64,000 nucleotides of DNA from Haliotis asinina (Eukaryota; Mollusca; Gastropoda; Lepetellida; Haliotidae): NCBI RefSeq assembly GCF_037392515.1, contig NC_090282.1:33097054-33161053 (forward strand), given 5' to 3'. Numbering within the stretch: position 1 is the stretch's first letter; the number at the start of each line of letters is the position of its first letter. The notes beneath the pieces are model-generated. The model saw nothing but the letters and a program-made list of their open reading frames with translations. It was not told the origin of the DNA and searched no databases. A program made the translations under genes and the position numbers. Below, in pieces: positions 36,015-47,800 of the stretch.

Positions 36015-36106
36015 ATATAAGACAAAATGTTATGGATGTCAACTTCTTCTTTATAACTTACACAACATAACAGAGAAGTTGACATCCATAACATTTTGTC
36101 TTATAT
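36015..36106. mobile_element. Short palindromic element, perfect 33-bp arms
   Basis: 36015-36047 and 36074-36106 are perfect inverted copies, with a 26-bp spacer. The arm carries ATGGATGTCAACTTCT, matching the ATGGATGACAACTTCT of the larger palindrome at 3021-3173. The GAAAC core is absent, so this is an internally deleted relative. Confidence 0.8.
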
Positions 36107-36147
36107 TAGAATACAAACTTCTAGATGCCTCTCAAGAACCCCATAAC

Positions 36148-36246
36148 TGCCCTGGGTTCGATTCCCTACATGGGTACAATATGTGTGAAGCCCATTATTG
36201 CTGGAATGTAGCTAAATGCGGCGTAAAACCATGCTCACTCACTTTC
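36148..36246 (+). repeat. SINE family A fragment, plus strand
   Basis: 'CCCTGGGTTCGATTCCCTAC', 'GTGTGAAGCCCATTATTGCT' and 'GGCGTAAAACCATGCTCACT'. The A-box half is missing. It lies about 40 bp after the palindrome at 36015. Confidence 0.75.
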
Positions 36247-36616
36247 AGCGATAGTACATCAATAGTACTAGTAAATACTCGTGTCAGGGCACCAAAGCAC
36301 AACGTCAAACACTTGATGCACTCACACACAGTCAGTGGTGCCAGCGAGCTTGACAATGGGAACCCATTCAAGGATGACAAGGGATAGATTGCTGAGGATC
36401 TTGGTCCGACTCAACAAAGCGACCTTTGAGCTTCCCCTGTCGTATGTACAACCTGTACAAGTTACAATAATCTTAGATTGTTTTATTGAACGAGCCTCTG
36501 TACATACACAGTTATTCTTGTTCCTAATTTTATTATATTGTATTTTGAATAGATTCTGGTGTTGGTGTTAATACTGCTGTGACAAATGTCCGTTTATATG
36601 AACGCTACCATGAGGA

Positions 36617-36815
36617 AGTGAGTGAGTGAGTGAGTGAGTGAGTTTAGATTTACGCCACACTCAGCAGTATTCAAGTGGACGGTGGTCTGTAAATAATCGA
36701 GTCTGGACTAGACACTCCAGTGATCAACAGCAGGAGAATCGATCTGGGATCCGATGACATGTGTCAACCAACTCATCGAGTCTGACCACCCGATCCCGTT
36801 AGTCGCCTCATGCTG
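36617..36815 (-). repeat. SINE-like repeat, family B
   Basis: (GTGA)n tail followed by 'GTTTAGATTTACGCCACACT', 'TGTAAATAATCGAGTCTGGA' and 'CCCGATCCCGTTAGTCGCCT'; terminal head absent. Confidence 0.8.
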
Positions 36816-36884
36816 GAACGACACAACGTAATTCCCATTAATTCCAGTTCAACATTTCCCTCGTAATTTTGTTTGATTGCTAAT

Positions 36885-36950
36885 TATGCTGCACTCAGCA
36901 AAACTCTGACTATATGACTGTGATCCAGTCTGGACCATTCAAGTCAGTGA
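36885..36950 (-). repeat. SINE family B fragment
   Basis: 'GCTGCACTCAGCAAAACTCT' then 'CCAGTCTGGACCATTCAAGT'. Tail domain only. Confidence 0.5.
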
Positions 36951-37989
36951 CTTATATTATGAGAACCCCGTATACCAAATTTATGTGTGAGTAAGAACCA
37001 AAGTGACGCAGGTCCTAGATGTTTTTCACTTCGATGACACACTCAGGAAAAGGGGTTGAAGAGCCAGGCATAAATTTACACATCCAGTTACTCAGGCGAC
37101 CTTCAATCCTTGGACTGACCCACATCCTCTTGCCTATTCAGGACATCATTCGTTCATGATGATATATTATTATTATACGAGCTCTTCGCACACTATCACT
37201 TAGTAGACAGCCGAGGAGGTTTGAAAGAGTGATCTCCCTTCGTGAACATTCCATGTGGATTCAACACATCTTTACACATTTAACAGAGAAGCCAAACTCC
37301 AAGGACACGACTGACTCTTTGACCAGCAGAAATAGGACACGGCCAAATATGAAATAACACTGAACTAGTTGTCTATCCGAAAGACTGTAGTTGCACCTTT
37401 CATGTATTGTATAGTGGTGGCTTCATTTGTGAATGTTAAGTAGTATCCTACTTAATATTCAATCACCCTGACTCCCTATCCCTCCCCAAATATGCACGTA
37501 TTGTCCTTGTCCCCCAAATGGCGGAGAGATGGCTGCTCTTACATCAATGGGCCCCATGTTATCACTGTAAGTCAAGCTGTTCTGCAGCTTTCTCACACCA
37601 CGTACTCTACATCAAATCCTTCCTACTTTAACATTCTGTCCACACATTCAAGTCGGCAGGTGGGTGAAAACAGATGTGTTTTGATATTCAGGACGAGTTT
37701 CTGCGGACGCAGGGGGAATCAATTGAAGCAGTCTACTTGTTGTCGTCGGTGATAAACCTCCTTCATAGTACGTGTGTATTTTGTAGTGTATAGACCATAT
37801 AGACGTTTCAAAACTCTACAGGGCCACATGATACTTGAGACATGACAGTGCCGAGAAGAGTTCTAGTCCTAGAGCGACATAACAGTCGCAGGTGTAAACT
37901 TTGCCTGTGTTGGAATAGCTACCATTATGAAAAAAGGCCTGGCTCACACATGCTTGTTGTTAAAACGTCCTCAATACTATCTAAATTAA

Positions 37990-38215
37990 AAACTTTGCAA
38001 CCTATGGGGCTTACATGAAACAAATTGACTTTCTACGCGCCTGTGATCCTGTGCGGAAAGTTCGCTCTGAAGAGGGGAAGAATATCTATCACATACTAAA
38101 TTTAGGATTACACACAAGTACAGATAAATGCACTCGAGTCCCATCCGGGAACCCATACTCTCAGAGTTCGGCACCACAAAGAAAGCGATCTAACCCACTC
38201 AGCCATGGCGATTTT
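37990..38215 (-). repeat. tRNA-derived SINE of a third type (family D)
   Basis: On the minus strand it begins CCATGGCTGAGTGGGTTAGA, an A-box-like start as in Ser/Leu tRNAs, then GAGAGTATGGGTTCCCGGAT as a degenerate B box, followed by ~150 bp of unrelated body ending near GCCCCATAGGTTGCAAAG. Single copy here, so the body boundary is a guess. Confidence 0.55.
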
Positions 38216-41200
38216 TTCACAAGCCCTACTATAGATCACCGCTATGTATATTGTAACGGGAAGTTTACGGTATTTTACGCAGTGTGCAAAGTAGTTTCAA
38301 ATTTTTGCTAGCCATTTCGGCTAGCTATGCCTGAAAGTTACTAGCCCACTAAATAATTCACAAACCTGGTATTTGAATGTAGAAACTGTGGAAAAGATTA
38401 CAAAAGGTAAAATACTATTATCTATCAGGCCATAATTTTGCATGATATAAAGTTTATTATAACTTCGGAGGAATGTGATGTATTTAAACAAAAATGACCC
38501 CACGAAAATTCTCTAGCCATTTGGGACAGTGGCTGTGAAGATTTACTGGCCAGACTTGATTTTACTAGCCTCTGGTTAGCGGGCCAGTGGCTTTTTCTCA
38601 CAATGATTCTACGTCATCAGCTGCTCACCCATGCTTGGTAGGACTCAGAGACACGCCCAAAGTCCACATCACATCACATCACATCCTCGTGATCCATGTC
38701 CTGAGATTTGGACAGATGCGTAGGAACTTTCGTAAACGTTGAGTAAAGGCTAACACTGTAAGTGGCGTTAGAATAATTTGACGAACTCGTGCTCGAATTT
38801 GGACGAGCAGCAGTGTACGCATGTGCAAACACTTACTCGCATGCCATTGGATGAAAAGTGAGGTAGGACCGAGGTGTGTGTCTCCGCAATGTAGCTTTCG
38901 AGAATTGGCGACGACGGACCAAGGAAACACGGATCTTGTCCAACCAGTTGTAAACAAAACAAAGTACAGCGTCTCGGACGATGTGGCCACACCGGGCTCC
39001 TTAGCTGAGCAATACCTACCTCAATCGTAAGATTTATGTCCTTTCAAAACATACGTCCACCCAGTAATTAAAACTGACGATGTTTTTCATGATTTATTCT
39101 TTCTTTATAACACGACGACGCTAGATTAATGCTAGTTGACAAATTCTGAAGCGTGTCATATTTTGTGTGGATTTGGGCTCGGTATGTTTAGCTCCCTATA
39201 TACTAAGTCTTGATACAGGAACTGGCTAAGTTATTTTGGGGCACTAATTTTTGGTGCCCTAAGACAAGACTGTGCACACTTGTAAGTGTATTAGACTCTG
39301 AGGGCATATTTTATTCACTGAAAATCTTCTATTACTAAAGATGCCGATGGGAAAGTATGTTTCTTTGTGTGTAACCTAAGTTTTGCTTTACTTATGATAT
39401 ATTACGGGCACTTCACTCAGTTCCGCTGAGGGCTTCGGGTATGACTAGAAGAGTTAACTCCTCTTGTTTATGTACTTGAGCAAATTTCCACATTGTGAAC
39501 AGACGTCGCGCGTGAACTCGACTTAGTCTCTCTCACAGTCCCTAAACCATATTATTTTCCCTACCGCCTATCCCTGCAATGCTGAGGCCCTAAACGAAGC
39601 ATGTCCAGGACTGTTTCTCCAGGTTCACAATCTCTGCATGGTCTCCCTGGGGCTCATTTTCAATTTAAACGGGTTTATTTGTTACAATCAAAATTACATA
39701 TACTCACAGACTGAACGTTCGTCCAGAACTCGACTTAACTGCTGGCCCTTTGACTCGAGGTATGAAGAAACAGCATTCATTCATTCGGTTGTCATTCGAT
39801 TGGCAACGATGATAATTTATGGGCCCCATGTTTGAATCAGTAAACCGTATCGTAAAAAGGCCTTCAGAAGCATAACCTCACCTTCACAGTTCCCCAGAAA
39901 GACAAGGATAAGAACAGCCTCTCTGATTGGATGAAGTGTCTATTCAAGTACCAATTGCCTCTCGGCTGCAATTACTTTACATTAAGGATATTTGATATAC
40001 AGGTGTCATGAACACCACCAAGAAAATAAATTAAAATGGAAATGTTCTCAGGTTATTCTGAATGAGGCAAATATCCAGATACTGACTGGGTAACAGAGCA
40101 GTCTTAGCCGCAGCAGTTTGTTTTGCACAGTTATCTCCCTTGGCCACACCAGAAACCTGTGGTCGTGGGTTTCCACTTCATAATTTCAACTTGTGGATCA
40201 CATTGTGCAGAATCGCAAACCTGACACTGAGTAGTATGAACATAGGTTTAAAGCTGAATACTATAGGGGTTGATGCGCTACACCCCAATATCAAATGTTC
40301 AAGATTTGACTCATGGTGACGAAAAACTTTATCGCCGCCATCTTTTATGATATCAATGCGTTTCGGGACGCTATGGCTGCCGTTTTTTGATGATATGACT
40401 GCCGGCGACAGTTCCCGGTTGCAGTTGTTGCTGACACGCGAGTTTTGTTTCCATTTCAAACGATAAAAGATCGTTTGTTTCGGTTTTAGAGGATATTATT
40501 GCAGTTTGGGTGATATTTGTTCTGTTTTGGTGTATATGAGTTCAGTTTTGATGATTTGTTCACCGTTTGGCAAGTCTGGGTTTGTGCATGCTGAGTTTCC
40601 ACGCGGTTGTGGTTAACGTGTGACAAGGCTCTGCTATGGACACTTACTTGAATTACATAGCGGGAGAAGTTGGACCAAGAGGGGAAAGAGAACCTGCTCT
40701 CTTGGCGTTACGCTTTATACAAAAGTCTAGGCGGAAGGGAAAATGTGGTTTAGGAACTGTGAGACAAACTATGTCCGACCGGGCATTCTCTAACTCTTAG
40801 GTCAGATAACTGCTCGTGACTCAGTGATAGTCATGGTTACCAGCCATAGTTATTAGGTTTCGTTAAGATTACCATAGAAACTGTGATGCTTTACTGGGAT
40901 ATTTCCTTGTTCATATGTTCATTGCTATGGAAGCCTACTTAAGCCTTTAGATATAATAGTAGGGCTACTTCGTGCCTTGAAGTTTCATGATACAAAGATG
41001 AAAATTCAAGAGGTGTGAGCTGAAATTTTGAGAAGTTAAGCTGATTTGTTGTGTCCCTTGAAGCCTTGTATGTATGACTTCTGTATGACTGGGATGAACA
41101 ACATAGGAAGGAGACATTATCTTGTAGTTTGTGTACATAACGTCAGTCGTGATGAACATCTACCCACGATCCCAAGTTTTAGTTGCTGTATGTACATATG

Positions 41201-41661
41201 CGTGTATGTACTGAGCGTTAAAACTTTATGAATGTTCTGCCCAGGCAGAGAGAAGTAAATTGACTCTATGATAAGAGGCTGTTATGTAATGTTAGACATT
41301 TTTGTGTACCAATATAATTCAATCTCAAGGGCACCTGGTCATCGGCGTAGAATATTAACATTGCAAGTAGTAATTGAATAAGTGATATGAACTTTGAGGG
41401 TAACGATGGTATAAATAACGAACTCGATTCAGAGTAGCTTACAGATAAGGAAAACCTAGTAATGAGTAGCCACTAGTATATGCTTCCATCGGCCATTTTA
41501 AGGTAAGATATGTTCACTTTGGACATTGTATGTTCTTAAATTATATTCGAATTATTTTCTTAAATTAGTTGTTGCTTTTGATATAATTGGCATTTTCCGT
41601 ATGGAATCACAATCAATCAATCAGTTTATTGCACGAAGGCCAGCGGCCCATATACAAAATA

Positions 41662-42959
41662 TAGTATTCCCAGAAATTATTGAGAATCATGTTGCGTCAT
41701 GTAACTCATTACGTTTATTAACTACTGGCGTTTTACTTACATAAACATGTTAAAACATCATCCTTTTACAGTCTCAGTCTTGTTTTAGTACTTTGTCAGA
41801 CCTCCTCGCTCAGCAATGCATGCCTGAATACGCCTAGGCACACTACCCATCAAAGTTTGTAGGTAATCGTGCGACAGGGTATCCCAATATTGGACCACCT
41901 CGGCCTTCATATCTTCAATATTTCTCAGTCCCTTTTGGTTTATTCTGTCCTTCATGACTCCCCATACATTCTCAATTGGGTTTAGGTCTGGGCTGTAACT
42001 GGGCCAGTCTAAAACTTGAACATTTTCGCCCGACAACCACTGTTTTGTGTAGCGCGCTGTGTGGTTTGGGTCATTATCATGCTGGAAAATCCAATCATCT
42101 TCATACAATGTTTGTGCTGTCGGAAGAAGGTGACCACTTAGAATGTCAACGTATCTTTCTTTTGTCAAGTTTCCCGTGAAAACACACAATGGCGTCACTC
42201 CGCGAGCCGATATGCCACCCCACATGTGAAACTTCGGGCTATGTTTTGGTCGTTGGTAGATAGGTTTGACAGTATCTTTGGTCCAAATTTTCACACAATT
42301 AGGGAAAAGCCAAACAGAACTTTCATCCGAAAAGAAAACATTATCCCAATCTTGATTTTCATGAGCCCGACACCAGTTTAAACGTTTTTCCTTTTGTGCA
42401 TCTTTCATCAACGGCGAGGGAATTCCACGTTTTTTCACCCAATTAAGTCTCTGTAATTCCTGCCTAACTGTTTCATTGCACACCTGAGGACTTCCTCTGC
42501 TAATCATTTCATTTCCGATGTTCTCAACACTTTTCAATTTGCCCCTACTCACAATCTGCCCAAGTCTTCGGCGATCCACAACACTGAATTTCCTAGGCCG
42601 ACCTGCCCCTGCTTTGTGCTCTATCTCGGTTCCTGTTTGAATATACTTCAAAGTTCTGTATGCTGTAGACATAGGAATACCATGTCTACAAGCTAACACT
42701 TTAGCATCAGCCTCACCCCTTTCAAAATCATCTAGAATGAGCTTTCTTTTCTCTCTTGCTGTAAATTCTGCCATGTCAACACAGGAAGCCGTCTGCTCAG
42801 ACAAGGGAGATACCTCTTGACGTAATGAGCTGCCTTTTAAGCCTTCAAGAGTTGTCTCCCTTATTTAGTATGCTTAGTGCATAGTGAAAACCCTTTTTCC
42901 AATCTTAGCATCATTAGAAAAAAAACCAAAGATTTTCTCAATAATTTCTGGGAACACTG
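41662..42959 (-). mobile_element. Tc1-like DNA transposon, apparently intact
   Basis: 1298 bp bounded by TA dinucleotides (41660-41661 and 42960-42961). The terminal inverted repeats read CAGTGTTCCCAGAAATTATT GAGAA at the right end and TAGTATTCCCAGAAATTATT at the left. Two differences near the tip of the left end mean that end may be weakened. It encodes one uninterrupted transposase and has inserted into the LINE 3' UTR, so it is younger than that LINE. Confidence 0.92.
41785..42804 (-). CDS. Tc1/mariner transposase, DD34E
   Basis: 339 aa, full length for the family, cut-and-paste transposase acting at TA targets. N-terminal helix-turn-helix (around residues 12-60, including HGIPMSTAYRTLKYI) and the AT-hook-like GAGRPRKF (about 66-73). 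Catalytic triad: D150 in FFSDESSVW, D243 in FQHDNDPNHTA, E278 in SPDLNPIENVWG. The D243-E278 spacing is 34 residues, as in Tc1 proper. Translation could start instead at Met11 (MAEFTAREKR). No stop or frameshift, suggesting recent activity. Confidence 0.95.
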   Translation of the reverse strand: MSEQTASCVDMAEFTAREKRKLILDDFERGEADAKVLACRHGIPMSTAYRTLKYIQTGTEIEHKAGAGRPRKFSVVDRRRLGQIVSRGKLKSVENIGNEMISRGSPQVCNETVRQELQRLNWVKKRGIPSPLMKDAQKEKRLNWCRAHENQDWDNVFFSDESSVWLFPNCVKIWTKDTVKPIYQRPKHSPKFHMWGGISARGVTPLCVFTGNLTKERYVDILSGHLLPTAQTLYEDDWIFQHDNDPNHTARYTKQWLSGENVQVLDWPSYSPDLNPIENVWGVMKDRINQKGLRNIEDMKAEVVQYWDTLSHDYLQTLMGSVPRRIQACIAERGGLTKY

Positions 42960-43002
42960 TATATATGTATAGTATGTACAACATATACACATATGACACA
43001 CG

Positions 43003-43395
43003 TTACAGTGAATCTCTTCTCAATCTGAGCGCATGATGAGTAAATAGAGCTGTCTCGTGTTGTAATAGGGATGCTTTACTTGAAAGTATTGAATAGAGTT
43101 TTGTAGCATTTTTGTGTGATCGTAGCCATGGCGGGAAATACATCTGCCTTAAATCATTATATACAGGACATATAAATAAAAAGTGAAATTCATTCTCAAC
43201 AGTGATACAGAATGGACAGAGCCTTTGTGATTTTATAATAGATGAACGTCTTCCTTGATTGAAATATAACTCATTTAGACCAAGTCTCAGGCGTATGAAA
43301 GAATTACGAAGGTTTGTATTACGTAGGTTGTATAGATACGACTCAGTTTCAAGTAGAGATTTAAACTCACGATAACAGTCAAATAGGACTGGCAT
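43003..43395 (-). pseudogene. C-terminal end of a LINE reverse-transcriptase protein
   Basis: 130 codons ending in TAA. The segment 'LCPFCITVENEFHFLFICPV' followed by YNDLR is the Cys/His cluster found after the reverse transcriptase domain of many LINEs (CxxC..ENExHFLFxCPxY). The frame is closed by a TGA immediately upstream of the first Met, so the RT domain itself is missing. 5' truncation is typical of dead LINE copies. Confidence 0.75.
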
Positions 43396-44102
43396 TCATC
43401 ACTATATGAAAGTTCAAGATATGACTGTTATCGTATGGAATCACCGATTGTATAAACCCCAACGAGCTTATTATAATATGCTGAACAGCAAAAGAAACGC
43501 ATCTTTTTCAGTTCAGATGACACATAGGACCTCCATCCCAATTAATGTGTTAAACAAACCTAGTTATACATTGTTACAACAAACCGATGCGACATTTCTT
43601 GAATGGCGGACAGATCGTACAGCTTGGTGCTTTGACCACTTGTCGACCATAACAAAATTAGTAGTATCTGGACAGGGACGGTTACAGCTTTTTGAGAAAC
43701 GGGGTTATGGTTGGTTTGCACCCTATTGATGAAAGGCGGGGAAGTGGGAGGGGGTGTACACTTCATTTTCACGGGAGTGTCAATGATATATTTTATAAAC
43801 TTCAGTAAAAAAGGGAGGGTGGGGTGGGATTTAGCGCACTCCCGCACTCCCTCTGAATCCGCCTATGCTTGGACTAAAGAGAATATAGATATCACAACCT
43901 AAATTGCCGTCAGTAACCCATGCTTATCATAAAAAGCGAATCACTGACTTGGTTGATACAAGCCAGTATCACAACCCAGGTACACCAGTACAAGGTACTA
44001 GCACTCCAAACAGCCACTTCATCTGCTAAACTCGCATTTCAGCAATACTCTCCCCTCCGTTTGCAACTGATCATCGTCTCACCATTGAACACAACAAGCA
44101 GG

Positions 44103-44223
44103 ATGGCGGAGAACACAATGGATACGCCAATACGCTCGTCGGGAGTGGAGGGAGATGAAGACAGTCCAACAGACCTGCAAACTTCTGCACAGTCACAAAG
44201 ACGACCTCTTCTACCCAGCGTCG
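44103..44223 (+). CDS. Possible first coding exon of an unidentified gene
   Basis: AGGATGGCGGAG start context, then 40 codons: MAENTMDTPIRSSGVEGDED, SPTDLQTSAQSQRRPLLPSV, ending one nucleotide before donor GTGAGT at 44224. The acidic, Ser/Thr-rich N terminus with RRPLLP resembles the cytosolic tails of endolysosomal membrane proteins, but this is only an analogy. The frame stays open to 44363 if the donor is not used. I found no convincing next exon, and a 3-kb transposon begins 670 bp downstream. Confidence 0.4.
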
Positions 44224-44894
44224 GTGAGTCACTTATCATGGACGATGAATTAATTCAGGCAGCTGCTCACCAACTATTCATCGCAAAATTACAAACCGTC
44301 CTAGCGCCAAAGTTGACTAGTTGGTCCAGTAGACAGACCTCCAAAATGTGGTGCAGTTCATAATCAGGATTGATTTAGCTTTGATTTAAAGTCAGCTGTC
44401 ATCAGCTATGCGCAACTATCGTGCAGGGGCCCTTTCGGGGGGGGCAACATATCATTTCAGTTATGGTAATATCTTGACCGATGAATGGATGGTTCAATTT
44501 ATTGACTCTGGCTTTGACTAATCAGTTTCATCCAAACAATAGTTTTGGAATACTGAGATCATCATTAGTATTTAAAATTGTGGACAATAATATTATATAT
44601 ATGCACATCGCAAAAATATTTTTATTTCAAAGGTCATTCGTAATAAAGATTGCATTTGATCAGAAACGGTAATGAGGGTTTCAGTGGTTTGCATGTTTTT
44701 CACGTAAAGTGATAAAATATTAAATGCCAATAAATGAATGCCTTCATAAACTTAAACTCATAAACGACCGAAATGGGACCGTTCCCTAGCAACAATACTT
44801 AGTTGTCACGCGCCGCCGTCAGACCAGCAGCTGAAGATCAGGCTGACATCGAGTTGCAACGCCCCAGGTGGACCAGTATCTGTGCACACTGAAC

Positions 44895-47800
44895 CCACAC
44901 CGTAGGAGCGGTGAACGGCAGGAAATAGTTCATCGCAGGAAATGAACAACTTATCATGCTAGAGATGAGCACGTTTTAGTTTTTAGGTGTAGGAAAACTG
45001 TCAATATCTGAATTTCTATTGGTCACATTGTTCCCAAAATTCATTCTGTGAAATAGAAGATACATGTGCGTATTCCCACTAAATATCTTTCCATTCCGTC
45101 AGTATTCAAACCCACGAGCCTGTGAAACAATGTCTAGCTTCGCCTTTGTTCCCGTAAAGATGCATAAACTTATCAAAGTTTTAGGTATCATTGTTGTATA
45201 AACCCAAACTAAAATACACCAACATTTAGAGTAAGTATCGAATTATCTTTGTGCCAAATGTGAATGGTTTGTGTTTTGCCGTTTTGAAACTCTCATCCTC
45301 GAAAGGCCGACACCATCAAACTGTTAGTGAACGAGTGAAGAACATCATGGTGAACGTTTACATGTCGAACTCTGATTTACACAGTGAACGCTTTACGGTG
45401 GTTATTCAACAAAGTTTCTAGTGACAAGTTGTGCTGTACTGCCCAAAACTAGTGTAGTGTTTCAGTCACGGATGATAATTCTTTCTCAACTTGTATAACT
45501 GAGTACAAGAGGTAGTGGTTTGTATTCTTAACTATTGTGTCAGCAGTCATATGAGTCGCAAAACATTTGCAGATGTAGGCACTGGAAGTGAGTGGAATCA
45601 CATTGGACTGTTCATTAAACAACACAGTTACTCACCCCGCCATTAGCACATCTACACACATGAAAAGCAGTGCCGTCAAAAAGAATTACCTGTGTGATAA
45701 CTAGGGCCAACAATATCTCACTAAGAATCTGCAGCAAGATGTTTATGTCAAACCATCACTATGATGGTCACATGAACAATCATTCTAAACTGAAGCCTTA
45801 CAAATGTTCTAAATGTAAGACCCAGTACGCCTATTCATCGGGACGTACATCACACCAGACACGATGTGAGAACGATGAAACCCCCATAATCCACAGTGTG
45901 ATCAATGTAGTCAGGTTTTTAAGGCTTCCAAGTGCCTGAAGGATCACCTCAAGAGTCTCCACTCCCCAACACTCCCATACGTGTGCGAGTGTGGGAGAGG
46001 ATTTAAATGGCGATCATCCATGAAGAAAGACAGGGGTACGGCTTGTGTAACTACAAATAAGTGATATGCAACTGAATAAGTGTTTACGTTTACGTGTGAG
46101 GTCAGCAGGGTACATTTTACATAATGTAACTACACTTACTTTCATCATCATGCATGTGCAGTCACACTAAAATGAGAGTGTTTTTAATTTATTACCTTTT
46201 CCCGAGTTTCCCGAGAAATCAAAGCGTTTCCTGAGCTGACTGCGAAAAACAAAACTTTTCTCAATCCAAAACTTTGCATTTACCGAGTATAGAAGTCTTT
46301 TTGGTTTATTCAGTTTTCACTATTTCTTATTGACTACTTTAATGTCATACTACTTGCATAAAACCTATCACTGGTGTGATAAATCGTATTGTAATGACTT
46401 TGTATAGATTAATACCGATTTATGTATTATTTCATATTCCTTATATTTACAAACGTGAGATTCATTTCGATGTTTTTAGTAAGTTTGTAGGAATTAGAAT
46501 TCCCTTTAAATTCATTGCATTTTTAACTCCCCTGACTTTGAATCAGGCACACTGCATCAAATGCATACATTTTGTTATCGTAACAGTCATTGTGACCGAA
46601 CAAAGTGGACATGGTTCTTACCAACTACAAACTATGTGAAAGAATCACATAAAAATACACAAGATCATTTCAGTTGTATTGTTATTCTTTCTGTACTTTG
46701 TACTGTTTCATGTGATTGAGCATATCGTAATTGTCCTTTCACTCCGGCAACATGTGAATCAACACAAGATTAACACACACATTAGCATTGTTCACAGTTC
46801 TGTTTCTGAAATTTACAATGAAAAAGCCCGTATGCAGCTAACCAGAACATTTTGACACTGTCGGTGTACCACCTCTGGCAGGCTGAACATGAGCTGTGAA
46901 ACGCTACTACATCCATGAAAAGAAGAAAGGCAATGTTTTCTATAGGAAACTTTTTTCAACTATTAAGGTGTTAATGTAACAAAAAGATCTGATAAGCCAT
47001 GTTGTAATTCTAACAGCACTGATGGTAGCATGTCACGTAACATTTGAAGTTGATCTTTTGTGTTGTTGCTACTGACTGAATCTTTCATCACTTATCTTTA
47101 CTTTCTTTGGTGGACATTCTGATGCTTGAATTCTAGGTAGTAAAGGAGTTCTAGGAGTTTTTCAGGTTCCTTGGAAACAACAATTTCTGTATCAATTCTA
47201 TTTGGCACATATTTGAAATCTTGTGTACGCATTTGAATTTACCGGTTATTTCACACAAAGGTATTTTTTTTAACAATAACTGTCTTATTCCCGGCAAAGT
47301 CAATACAGTGGTATATCACCCCACTGAAGTCTTGGTAATGTTCAGAACAGTAGTACCACTGATATGGTGACATTTCCATCGTTTCAACAGTAAATCTGCA
47401 GAATGGAATACAGAATGATAGTTAGTGATAAGGCTGAAAAGCACATTGGATGATGAGGTTTGGTTGACCGTAAATTGTTCACCAAGAAAAGATGCGATCG
47501 TTCAACATGACCATTTGTATGGGTTCTTCACTCGTTCACTAACAGTTTGATGGTGTCGGCCTTTCGAGGATGAGAGTTTGTAAACGGCAAAACACAAACC
47601 ATTCAAATTTGGCACAAAGATAATTCGATACTTACTCTAAATGTTGGTGTATTTTATTTTGGGTTTATACAACAATGATACCTAAAACTTTGATATGTTT
47701 ATGCATCTTTACGGGAACAAAGGCGAAGCTAGACATTGTTTCACAGGCTCATGGGTTTGAATACTGACGGAATGGAAAGATATTTAGTGGGAATACGCAC

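Larger units (their letters stand above)
33492..41600. other. Repeat-rich region upstream of the MBOAT gene
   Basis: No confident gene. The first few hundred bases should hold the MBOAT promoter and 5' UTR, but I see no distinctive core element. SINEs of four types, a palindromic element and short unrecognised ORFs follow (for example 34024-34214 and 35283-35606 on the plus strand). Plus-strand AATAAA hexamers near 35000 and 35850 could be retroelement 3' ends. Confidence 0.6.
41610..43395 (-). mobile_element. LINE 3' end interrupted by a Tc1 element
   Basis: A 5'-truncated non-LTR retrotransposon on the minus strand. Its ORF end is at 43003-43395. The 3' UTR resumes beyond the Tc1 insertion and ends GTGCAATAAACTGATTGATT with ATTG repeats (41610-41625), the usual target-primed tail. 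The two halves of the 3' UTR are separated exactly by the Tc1 element at 41662-42959. Confidence 0.75.

Noticed and set aside
38821..39030. 69-codon plus-strand ORF
   Set aside because: No recognisable domain, overlapping ORFs on the other strand, no clear splice context.
40300..40420. Minus-strand ATG in AAGATGGCGGCG context
   Set aside because: Good start context but the frame closes after 16 codons and no donor was convincing.
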